The notes beneath the pieces were generated by a model. That model saw nothing but the letters and a program-made list of their open reading frames with translations, made no database searches and had not been told where the DNA came from. This document shows positions 47,142-57,800 of a stretch of 64,000 bases of DNA, piece by piece. This stretch comes from Cryptomeria japonica. Taxonomy: Eukaryota; Streptophyta; Pinopsida; Cupressales; Cupressaceae. The stretch is taken from NCBI RefSeq assembly GCF_030272615.1, contig NC_081414.1, forward strand, positions 665,665,938 through 665,729,937, in the 5' to 3' direction. How positions within the stretch are numbered: position 1 is the first letter of the stretch; every line of letters begins with the position of its first letter. Made by a program: the position numbers and the translations under genes.

Positions 47142-48330
47142 ACTACAGTCACCAGTTAATTCACCTTCTTCTTTTTGAAAGGAATTAACTATGTATTCAA
47201 GTGGAAGATCTTCAACAACATTGTCTCCTTGCTCAGTCTCATAATACCCCACTGAAGAATTAAGAGGAGGTGCTTCAAGAGCCAATCTTTCTAGAGGAGC
47301 AGGCAACTTATTCTAGTTTCTAGTTGCATAGCTAGAAGCATTATTTGGGTGGGTTCTTCATGGAACATCTTTGTATGGAGAATGTAAAGATGTGCGAAAT
47401 TTTATTTTTCAAAGCAAGTACTTCATTTGCAAGTCTCTATACCATAGAATCAGTAGTACCTATAGGAGAAAAACTTGGGACTTTTGGACTAGAAAAACTT
47501 ACCTTAGCTTTGTTGGGATATTTCTTAATCTTTCTAGCTAAAATTAAGTGATCTTCAATTTCCACCAGTTGAGACTGGGCCATAGTCAAATCTATTAGAG
47601 GTGTTCTTATTAACAAGAAGCTAACTTCAGGCAATTGCACATTTACAAACAAACATTTCTGATTTTTCTCAGTAGGTTGAGAAGTAGTAGGAATTCTATT
47701 CTTCAACTTGTTGATCTTAGACACAAAATCCCTCATAGGTTCATGTGGCTCTTTCCTCATGGAAGTTAGCTGAGCCAAAAGAGCATGTGCATCCTCTGTT
47801 GGCTTAAAATGTTCTTCAAACTAATTCTTAAGCACATCCCAAGTTGTAATACTTTGAAGTGCCAAATGATAGAACCAATCAACAACAATACCTTGCAAAG
47901 TATCAACAAAAAGATGCATTGCTACATCTTTAAATTCCACTCCAATAATCCCATGTGCAATATGGAATTTTGCAATGTGTTCATCTAGGTGTTTCTTACC
48001 ATCCCCAAAGAACTTGGGAATATTTTTCTTTGACCCTTGTGGAAGAGGATGAAGGGATGGAGTCAAATTAAGAGGACCAAAATTTTGTCCCCATGGTCCT
48101 TGAGTGGCCATAGCTACTGGTTTTAAAGGTTGATATAGAGGTACTACAAACCTTGGTACTTGTGGAATTACCAAAGGCCTTGGTGCACTAGAAGCTTAAC
48201 TTGGAATAGGAAACATTTGACTTGTAGGAGGAAAACTTGTTGTTTTCTGAAGAGAAGAACTTGCATGGACAGGTAAGTAATCAAAATGATATTTTTGAAG
48301 GAGTTCAAAGATAGGATCAACAACACCTTG
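47142..48330 (-). pseudogene. gag: Element H: gag (decayed)
   Basis: Minus-strand gag of H. The capsid-like core lies in 48174-47821: KKNIPKFFGDGKKHLDEHIA, then MHLFVDTLQGIVVDWFYHL, matching the plant gypsy gag pattern. The same frame continues after a TAG into 47778-47437 (EPMRDFVSKINKLKNRIP). Farther on 47306-47142 is in another frame and is cut by N1; the C-terminus resumes at 31302. No CCHC knuckle is seen in the retained part. An upstream TAA near 48195 interrupts the N-terminus. Confidence 0.78.
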
Positions 48331-48389
48331 ATTTTTGCACCCACGGGTGTAACTTTGACTGGCTAGACTAACAACTAATTATATACTTT

Positions 48390-48409
48390 GATCCCCAATG
48401 GAGTCGCCA
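48390..48409 (-). other. Element H primer-binding site (tRNA-Arg type)
   Basis: On minus TGGCGACTCCATTGGGGATC lies 6 bp from the LTR end. It matches the complement of a plant tRNA-Arg 3' end as I recall it, with one change. It fixes the minus orientation of H and the position of its 5' LTR. Confidence 0.75.
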
Positions 48410-48415
48410 AACAAC

Positions 48416-49477
48416 TGTTGGGTGAAAAATTTGTAAACTGATGAAGGTTCACAAAATGTGAGTTTCACGATAGCACATGAGATAATATCTCTCAAAAAGA
48501 AAGATATGACCTCTCCTAATTGTAAGGGAAGGATCGCCCTTTCTATTTCAATTACTTTCTATTCTATCTACCTACTAACTTTACAGTATTCCAGGATGAA
48601 ACAACAACTTAGTTCTCTTTTTTCGGAACTGGCTATATCTAATTATTTTTTAAGAACATATTTCCTTAACCAAAATAATTAGAATCTTGCAGTAATAATA
48701 AAACTATTATAACTTGAGAAGTAAATTGTCTATGAAAGAACAAAGTCTTCTGTTACTCCCCATTTTTTAAAAAATGACTTGGGGACAGGAATTATGCACA
48801 CTAAGAATTTGAAGATTCTTCTAAAAACGTAATCCCTATCAACCGCTGCAACCCAAATATATTGTGAGCTCAAATACTTAAAATATTTTAAAATATCTTT
48901 TACTCTAACTAGATAATTTGTACGACACAAAGACTTTACTTTTTATCTCTCCAATAAAAATTCTTGATATAACTTGCAAAAGCTCAAAGACTTAAACCAA
49001 CCCTCTCTCAACCAAATTCCAATTCCTGAATTTTCAAAGTAACACAAAGATTACTTGTAAAGACCCAAAAGCTTTTCAACATTTAGCACCAAGAACTATA
49101 TCCAACTTAAATCATTCAAGAAAATATGATACCAATAACAAAAGAATATTCATATCATAAATAAGTCTGTTCTCAAAGCGAATTTTGATTGCCAAGCTTA
49201 TCTCCTCTTTTGATTAAATTGCAAATTTTACAAAATGAACACCAAGTCTCAATTTGCTCTTCACTTTGGGTAGAGTTTAGTTGCATAAACAATGATGGAA
49301 AAAAAATCCTTCTTACAATAATAACCCTCATATATATAGAAGAGGGGTGCAACATGAAAATAGGAAATTATAATTAATTCTAAGACTAAGTCAAAAGAAG
49401 AGTTTGATTTGACTTAGGAGTTGTGCACTCAATAGGTGTGCATGAGAAAATACAAGATGACACCTGAGGTGTCGATT
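48416..49477 (-). repeat. Element H 5' LTR (outer end uncertain)
   Basis: It starts (plus reading) TGTTGGGTG next to the PBS spacer. On minus a TATATATA box lies near 49331-49338. The outer boundary cannot be fixed because the partner LTR is outside the window. A GACACCTGAGGTGTC inverted repeat at 49459-49473 lies close to the T2 insertion and could be at the LTR end. No gene is seen in this stretch. Confidence 0.6.
49331..49338 (-). promoter_or_regulatory. TATA-like box in element H LTR
   Basis: TATATATA followed on minus by GAGGG. It is the only TATA-like run in this LTR and is placed plausibly for a U3 promoter. Confidence 0.4.
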
Positions 49478-49482
49478 GACAT

Positions 49483-51061
49483 TGTGTGGGGGAAAAAGCG
49501 AGACTAGGTTAACATGCCCTAATCCTACCTTTTGACACACATTACGGAATACGAAAGAGCCTAGAGATATCGCACAATTGGCTACTTCTTTTGGTGAAAG
49601 AGAGAGCCACGGGATATCTATTAGGATTCCTATTCCCTTGTTGAAATTGTAAGATCAAGTAATGCAAGTTCAAACCCTAATAACAAGATTGCAGAATTGA
49701 GATTAAACAATGAACAACTATAAGTACAAGGATGAAATAAGAATACAGATATGTACCCGGAGTCAAAATCGGACTGAAAATGTTCAGGACGGGGGTGCGG
49801 GCGCCACTGTCCTGAAAACCGCACCGGAAACCACTGTTCTGCACTCTGAAACACTGTCTGGAAACTGTCTGCAAACTGTCTGTCCGGAGGACCAGGGCGC
49901 CCAGCACCTCTGTCCCAGGGACCAGGGCGCCCAGCGCCCCTGTCCCAGTCTCCTGCTTTGCAATTTCACACAGAGTGCTGTTCCAACTTTCTCTCTCCAG
50001 ATCTGTATCCCTCGGCGTCGTCCAAATCCTGAAACCTGCAATAATATCTGAAAAAGGGGGAGGGGCGGCTATATAGGGTTTTGCCTTATTCAAACCCCCG
50101 CTTCGGTGATTTCCACCTCCACGAATAGCCAAGTTGTTTTGTAAAATGTATTGTGTGTGCAGACCTAGTGTGTGTGCAAGGTCCAAAATGCAAGAAAGCA
50201 AACTAGAGCAACCTAGAAAGTAAACCCTAATTGCTTGCAAATGCTCTAAATCAAGATGCAATGTGATCTAAAGCATGAATAAATGATGTATCAAAGCTTA
50301 TGCAAAGACATGAAAACAATACGAAATCATACCCAACCCTCAAGGGAGGAGTACAAGCCAATCTTCAGTCGGTAATCTCCTATTGTTCTTCAATGTCTTC
50401 CAAGCCCTAAGTGGATGAATGAGTTTGATAGATGCTTGATAGAATGATGTTGAATGTTGTTGAAGTCCTCAAAGATCTGCTCTTTCGCTCCATATGAAGT
50501 TCCTCGAAACAAAAATCCCATCCCTTCCAATGAAGAAAGAGAGCTCTTATGTATGAAACCCTAGGTCGTAAATTCGTATTTTGGCCGACCTAGAGATTGA
50601 ATATCCCGCCAATTTCTTGGGGTTAAGCTTTATTTTATGATTGGATCGTGCTCCCAAAATTTCGGGAAAAATGTCCGGGACCATGTGCACCGGGCGCCAT
50701 GGTCCCGGCAACTTTTCACCAAATTTTCAGGGCCGTCAGATATGATGATTTTAGAGAGAATCCCGAAGTTACAAGTGATTTTGAGATGTTTTGACCCCGA
50801 AACCAAGCCCCCAAGTTCGAAATAGGACTTAATTAGGGTTTTTGATTGAGTGATGTATTAGAGGAATAAAATGCGAAGCGCACGCTTTAGTGAAAGGGTA
50901 CAACTTTGTGATGATGAAATAGGACCTTAGACCTAATTAATTTGATTAATTAAGTGCTTAAGGAGAAATGCAATGCAGAATGTAAAATGCACTAAGGCGG
51001 GTGCTAAACTAGGTGTGAAATTGTACCACCCTAGCGAGTGCGTACAATTTACGACGCTACA
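49483..51061 (-). repeat. T2 3' LTR
   Basis: 1,579 bp, TGTGTGGGGG to ACGCTACA in plus reading. It lacks a 24-bp segment present in the other LTR at about 60771-60794. It contains a GGGCGCCATGGTCCC motif at about 50692-50706 and a TATATAG box near 50070. Open frames inside are LTR noise shared by both copies. Confidence 0.95.
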
Positions 51062-51078
51062 TTTAGCCCCCACTTTAG
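51062..51078 (-). other. T2 polypurine tract
   Basis: On minus CTAAAGTGGGGGCTAAA directly precedes the TGTAGCG start of the 3' LTR. Confidence 0.85.
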
Positions 51079-51559
51079 CAGTCATATGAGTACTACGTGC
51101 ATATGCAAGCTAAAGTACAGAAAAGTAAACATTATTTTGAAAAAGGATATATCCATAAGATGTCGGACGAAGCCCCCAGCGGTATCTATAGTACACAGTT
51201 AGGAACCGCACCCTACAAAACACACGTTAGATCACAAAATCACCTAATGCTTACTAGGGAAAGTGATGAAATCTGTGAGTAGCTATATGCGCCCCCCTGT
51301 TTCGACTTGCTTATTAGGGAGGTGAAACAGGGTAGCATGTTTACTTGTGACAAATTGTGTAATAGCGTATTGATGAGGGGTGTTCGCAAAATAGGCTTCA
51401 TCAGAGCACTTTTTGGAACATCCTGAGAGTAGCAGAAGGAAAATACGATTCCAATGCAATAAACGGCTCGAAAATCGCATCTCCCAAACTCAAGTTATGA
51501 TAAGATGAATGAGAGAGGAAAAATTAGGGTTTCACAAAGTAAGAATAAACGAACTAGAG

Positions 51560-51565
51560 TATATA
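51560..51565 (+). promoter_or_regulatory. Candidate TATA box of the antisense PMD gene
   Basis: TATATA lies about 85 bp before the ATG of the antisense gene on the plus strand. The assignment rests on position only. The surrounding 51079-51646 has no other gene. Confidence 0.3.
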
Positions 51566-51727
51566 CTTCGAAAGTGACACTTGTATTCATCACTTTGTCA
51601 ATTTTAGAATACTATTTAGTGCAGCGGAGCCCACATAGCCATCATCATGCCTTCACGACGACCGGAGCGTCCCACGAGTATTGAGATCCTGCGCCACGCC
51701 GTGATCGACGACGAGCCACTGGACGAG

Positions 51728-52071
51728 GTGAGTTGACTGAACGTTTGACTTTTGATTTTTCGCATGTTTGACTTTTCCATGATCGTATGCGGGCCTTGAG
51801 GCTGACCGGGGCCCACCCAGGGCACCATGGTCCCTGAGGGGCGCCGCCAGGGCGCCATGGTCCCTGACAGGGGCGCCATGGTCCCTGCAGGGTGCCATGG
51901 TCCCCTCAGGGCGCCATGGTCCCTGACAAGGCGCCATGGTCCCCATCAGGGTGCCATGGTCCCCAATCAGGGCCTAGTGAGAGGTTACAAGGCTAGCATA
52001 CAATGTACAACAGTTTGCATTTGCGATTTCGATGATCGAGTACTGATTATCATCATGTTTTCGTGTTGCAG
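51728..52071 (+). other. Intron 1 of the antisense PMD gene with a GCGCCATGGTCCC minisatellite
   Basis: A GT-AG intron in phase 0. From about 51820 to 51975 it contains seven copies of a GCGCCATGGTCCCTG-like unit at about 17-24 bp spacing. The same GGCGCCATGGTCCC core occurs once in each T2 LTR (about 50692 and, with one change, about 61803). Confidence 0.7.
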
Positions 52072-53940
52072 GGTCTCCCGTACATGAGAGAGCACACAGC
52101 GGGACATATTCTTCGCACTTTGTGAGATCAAATTCCACGGCTGGCTCAGTCAAAGAGAGACACTCTATCTATTGTAGGATTGTGGTACGTGATTCTGATG
52201 TCGGCCATTCGATTTCATCCTGAGATGCTGATGGCCTTGATGGAGCGATGGGATCCTGACACATGCACCTTTCACCTTCCAGTAGGAGAGCTGACGGTCA
52301 CACTCGAGGATGTGTACCGTATACTTCGTCTTCCTATCAGAGGAGCGACAGTTACATACGCGACTGATCGGTCAATGGAGGATCATCAGAGAGAGCAGGT
52401 GTATTGCATAGGGAGAGTCATGCCGAGCGAGACGAGAGGTCGCATCATGGTCAGCTAGCTCTTACATCCTACAGGGGAGGTACCACTTCTGAGACGCCTT
52501 ATGATAGCCATCATAGCCCTAGCCATCTGCCCTAATGGGCGAGGGACACACATGCATGGGGGCCTCACATGGTGTATCAGAGCGATGGAGAGACACAGGA
52601 GAGTTTATGCATGGGGTCGGAGTATGCTTGCACATCTCTATCACGACCTTGAGGAGTATGTATTCGGACAGGGATGCAGTTTGATGACATGCACACTTCT
52701 GCAGGTGTGGATTTTAGAGCACTTCACATGCACCAGGCCCGTCAGCTTCCCACTGAGTACAGCGAGCGAGCGACCTAGGGTGTTCGCTTATCCACTTACC
52801 AGAGAGTGGAGATTTGGAGATTTATTATATTGGAGAGTGATTGTTGATAGACTGACATCCGAGGTGATAGTGTGGAGACCTTACCTACTGATGCACAGAT
52901 GGGATGGTATGGAGAGACAGTTAGCATGCCTACAGAGGAACCGCCTACTGCGAGGATGATATGCACACATCATAGTCCCTTTCTACTTTGACCGAGTACG
53001 GAGGCAGTTCGGACTAGAGCAGTGTGTTCCAGCCGATGTGCCCATCTATACTCGACACTCACAGGTCCTTCCCAGACCTGGAGCAGTAGCGAGACCGACG
53101 GTAGATGATATTGAGATGATAGACTTAGAGGGATCAGATCAGGATGTAGTCACTGACTACTTTGCAGAGCCTGGAGCACAGCGGAGGTACATCTCATGGT
53201 TTATGAGATCATATCCAGGTCCTATCTTTCCACCAGATCATCCGACAGGCTATCCAGGCCCATGGAGACATGGAGACCGAGACGAGGACAAGGGATCCAG
53301 GTTAGAGGAGCCAGAGGAGGGAGAGGGTCACGAGGAGGTAGGAGATCCTGATCCACCTACAGGCGATCAGCCCAATGACGAGGAGGAGGAGGATGAGGAT
53401 GCAGATAGAGAGGAGGACGAGGAGGATGCAGGTGATGAGGTGGATGAGGACGAGGAGGATAGAGATGATGAGGAGGAGTCGGATGCAGCTCCCCACCATT
53501 CAGGAGACGATACCATAGCTCTGGATCCACCTCTTATTCTCCAACAGAGGGAACAGGAGGCGATACGGAGACCTGTCACCAGTACCATCCAGCCTACACC
53601 CATCGTGGATAGAGTATACGAGCGAGGGGAGCCTAGCGGTTCTCAGTCACAGATACTACCATATCATGATCCCTACTGGCGCGAGGGAGATCCAGGTATA
53701 GTAGGTTTATATTGATTGATTAATGTTTTGATGATATAGAATGGTACTAACAAAAATCTGTTCTACTGCCACAGCTAATGTGCAAGAATGGCGTTCCTTG
53801 ATTCAGCAGGCAATGACAGACATTTCCATGATAGCACAGATCCCCAGTTCCTCACAGATTGCCTATAGGCCTCAGGGGAACGCGGGTCGGCATGAGGATT
53901 TGTTTTTCCCATTCCGAGTACAGGTAGATATATGGAGGGA

Positions 53941-54024
53941 GAGAGAGAGAGTCCTATCAGAGGACCTCCAGCAGGCACGGCAGAGAGAGAGAGTCCTATC
54001 AGAGGACCTCCAGCAGGCGCGGCG
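53941..54024 (+). repeat. Tandem 42-bp duplication in exon 3 of the antisense gene
   Basis: Two near-identical units of AGAGAGAGAGTCCTATCAGA followed by GGACCTCCAGCAGGC encode two copies of RERVLSEDLQQAR. The duplication stays in frame and keeps the coiled-coil spacing. Confidence 0.8.
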
Positions 54025-54217
54025 AGATCTAGCAGCGGCTCAGACCGAGGCTACCACCTATCGTGCGATCCTTATGGATAGGGATCATAGGAGTTCCTCT
54101 CGGAGTCACTCACGATCTGTATCGTGCTACACACCCATGGGTCCACCTTCACGGCCAGACCAGGAGGGAGCATCCAGTCGACACTCTCCAGCCACTAGCC
54201 CTAGGGATAGGAGATGA

Positions 54218-54817
54218 TTTTATGATGTAAAAGAGAGGTCACATTTTGGATATACAGTGACCTGTTTTTGTATACGATCTACATATATATATATACATGC
54301 TTCTCTTTTTGTCTCAAATGTGTTATCTTTAATGCCTAAAACAACGTATATTTTGTTTTGATTAAATCTAATACATTTGGTAAATGTACATGTATGGTCA
54401 GAATTTAATTTCCATGTGATTGATTTCTCAATGCTCCATGATTAAATTGATACATGTGTGACTTAATTAAAATGTTAAATCAAGTGCTACATTGATGATA
54501 AGGAAGAAATATGCATTAAGTCTAAGAATCATATAACTAATGTGATTTAATTTTTGAACTTAAACACAACATGATACGATCCTACTTAATACATAAAGAC
54601 ATTGTATAATATGCTAGCATAATGAGAAATGTAAACCTTTTACAATTTACATTAATGAATTCAAGACAAACTATAAAGTAAGAAGACATGCTTGTTAGGA
54701 ATGAAGCAATATAAATTAAACGACATAACATTTAATTCTATTTTGCTTTAATTAAGAAATACTAACATATTATCCAACGTTGAAGAATTGAAAAGAAGAT
54801 AGATAAGAAATGAAGAA
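54218..54817. other. AT-rich gap between convergent T2 pol and antisense gene
   Basis: 600 bp between the ends of two convergent coding units. It has a TATATATATATATA run near 54291 and no coding potential I can support. It may hold 3' ends of both transcripts. Confidence 0.5.
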
Positions 54818-57800
54818 TTAAGCATAATATCTACGCAAGTGCATAGCATTAATAGGTTCTTTAAGAGGTGTACCATCTACATCCGCTATTTTGTAAGCAC
54901 CTGATCCATAATCCTCAATAACGATATATGGTGCAAGCCAATTAGGACTAAATTTTCCCTTTTCAGCAGGCAAGGCATTCACATTGCGCTGATTCTCATA
55001 AAGGACTAAGTCACCTACTGAGAAGGAACGTTGAATAACCTTGTCATTATAGCTTCGTTGTAGAGTTTTGTGATACGCTTGAATATGCTCAAGAGAATTT
55101 ATGCTCTGTTCATCAAGCATCTCAAGCTGTTGAAGTCGTTGTTCCCTATAAGAGTCATCATCTACTATACCTTTGAGAGAAACCCTAAGTGATGGAATCT
55201 CTAGCTCTAAGGGCATAATAGCATCAGCACCATAAACAAGATTATAAGGAGTAGTTCCCGTAGCAATTCATACACTCGTTCGGTAGGCCCAAAGAGCATA
55301 GATCAGCTGGTTACTCCAATCCTTACCATGCTTATTCACGGTTTTACGAAGAATTTGTTCAATTATCTTATTAGATGATTCGGCTTGACCATTTGACTGA
55401 GGATAGTATGGTGTAGAAAATCGATGTTTGATATGATACTTCTCGAGGAATTTCTTCACGTCCTTGTTCTTAAACGATGTCCCATTATCTGAGATAATAG
55501 TAGAAGGTATCCCGAATCGAGAAATGATGTTTTCTAAGAGAAATTGACAAATCACTTCAGCAGTAGTAGAGCGAAGAGGAATAGCTTCTACCCACTTCGT
55601 AAAGTAATCTATTGCAGTTATAATGAAGGTGTGTCCTTGAGATGAAGGAGGAGAGATTTTTCCAATAAGATCCAAACCCCATGCGGAGAAAGGCCAAGAA
55701 GCTACTTGAGAACGGAGTTCTTGGGCAGGAGCATGAATCAGATTATTGTGTTGTTGACATTGATGACATTTTTTAACAAATGAAAAGGAATCCTTCTGCA
55801 TAGTTTGCCAATAGTATCCCATACGAAGCAATCTATGAACCAAGGATTTGCCCCCAAAATGCCCCCCACAGGCACCTGAATGTGCCTCTTCAAGAGCAAC
55901 AGGGATTTCCGACTTGTTAAGACAACGAAGGAGAAGACCATCATAACCCCTTCGGTAAAGGATATTAGAAAGAATGATATACCTAGCAGACAGCTTGCGG
56001 ATTCTAGCCCTAGTGTTCCTATTAGCGGAATCAGGAAAGGTACCATCGATCAAATATCTTACGATATGCGAGTACCATTCATCTGAGTCTATAAAATCAC
56101 AACATGTTACCAAGCTAGAATCGTCTACAATAGCTGCAGAAATAAGGTTGTGAATAACGAATTTAAGATCGACCATAGGGTCCTCTAAAGATACCAGAGA
56201 AGCCACACATGCCATTGCATCTGCATGTCGATTATCTTTTCGAGGAACGGGTTCCATAGTATAAGAATCAAAATTTTGTAATAAAGAGATAGCAAGATCT
56301 TTATATTGTGATAATTTGTCTTGTTTTGCTTGATACATTCCTGTTACTTGTCTTATAATCAATTGTGAATCTCCATAGATATGTATGTGTTTTATATTCA
56401 GAGCTAAGGCTGCTTTTATTCCCACTATAAGAGCCTCATACTCAGCAATGTTATTGGTACACAGGAAATTTAGACGATATGATAAAGGAATGGACTTCTT
56501 TGTAGGAGAAATCAGAACAACACCTGCCCCCAATCCCGTACGACACTTAGAGCCATCAAAGTATAACTCCCAAGTTTCATCTTTCTCTATAGAAAGAATG
56601 AAGTCATCAGGAAAGGACTCAGGGTTAGGGAAGGATAAAGGCGAAGGGGCCTCCACTAAGTGATAGGTCAACGCTTGTCCTTTAATTGCTCTTTGTGAAA
56701 CAAATTTAAGGTCAAATTCAGTTAACATCATAACCCACTTAGCTAGACGTCCTGATAAATCAGTTTTAGAGAAAAGATGCTTCAAAGGATCAAACTTAAC
56801 CATGACATGGACTTCTGAATTTAAAAGATAATGTCTCAATTTCTGAGTCGCAAACACCACAGCCAAGCATTGTCTTTCTATCGGAGAATATCGGGTCTCA
56901 TAATCGAGTAAGGTACGACTTATGTAATAAACCAGACATTCCTTTCCATCTTTATCATGTTGGGCTAACAATGCTGCAAGAGCATGAGAAGAAGTAGCTC
57001 TATACAGAAGGAAGGGTTTAGAAGGTTCGGCAGGTTGAAGAATAGGAGGACTAGCCAAATACACTTTTAAATCTTCAAATGCTTGCTGACAGTCCTCATT
57101 CCATTGAAAAGTGATATCCTTTTTAAGAAGTTGAGTAAAAGGAAAGGTACGATCCGCAAGTTGAGACACGAACCTACGAATAGCTTGAATCTTTCCTTGT
57201 AAGCTTTTAAGTTGAGACACATTTCAAGGAGGTGGCATGTTAACAATAGCATCTATTTTCTTAGTGTCCACCTCAATCCCACGATGCGAAACTATGAATC
57301 CTAATAGTTTTCCACTATCCACACCAAAAACACATTTTTGGGGATTCAAGCGCATGTGATATTTACGAATTCTTTCAAAAATTTGGCGGAGGATTTTAAC
57401 ATGATCCATGCGAAGAAAGGATTTGGCCAAAATATCATCAACATAATCCTCTAAAATCTTATGCATATAATCATGAAAGATAAGGGTCATCGCTCGTTGA
57501 TAAGTTGCACCGGCGTTTTTAAGTCCAAAAGACATCATTATCCAACAAAATGTACCCCAAGGAGTGGTGAAAGTAGTTTTGAATTGATCTTGAGGGTTAA
57601 TAAAAATTTGATTGTAACCTGAAAAACCATCCATGAAGGATAGCAAGGCATGTCCTGCCGTAGAGTCAACTATCATGTCAATGTTTGGAAGAGGGAAATC
57701 ATCTTTTAAAGAAGCCTTATTTAGATCCTAAAAGTCAGTACACATTCTTATTTTGTTATCTGGTTTAACCACAGCGACAATATTTGAAATCCATGGGGAA

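Larger units (their letters stand above)
51647..54217 (+). pseudogene. Antisense plant-mobile-domain gene in T2, three exons
   Basis: Exons 51647-51727, 52072-53695 and 53775-54217 add to 2,148 nt, exactly 716 codons. Intron 1 (344 bp) has GAG|GTGAGT and TTGCAG; intron 2 (79 bp) has CAG|GTATAG and CCACAG and restores the frame in phase 1. Exon 1 encodes MPSRRPERPTSIEILRHAVI. Exon 2 holds the PMD: RWDPDTCTFHLPVGELTVTL, EDVYRILRLPIRGA, VWRPY and RVRRQFGLEQ, then an Asp/Glu-rich segment (53280-53490). Exon 3 has a duplicated coil RERVLSEDLQQAR and an Arg/Ser-rich tail. Three in-frame stops (TGA 52123, TAG 52456, TGA 52957) interrupt it, each one transition from Arg, Gln or Trp. Role unknown; PMD proteins of the MAIN/MAIL1 group act in silencing and genome stability. 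Confidence 0.75.

Noticed and set aside
49630-50261. Open frames in the T2 LTR (also at 60720-61375)
   Set aside because: They lie wholly inside both LTR copies, change frame between copies, and have no domain. LTR sequence, not genes.
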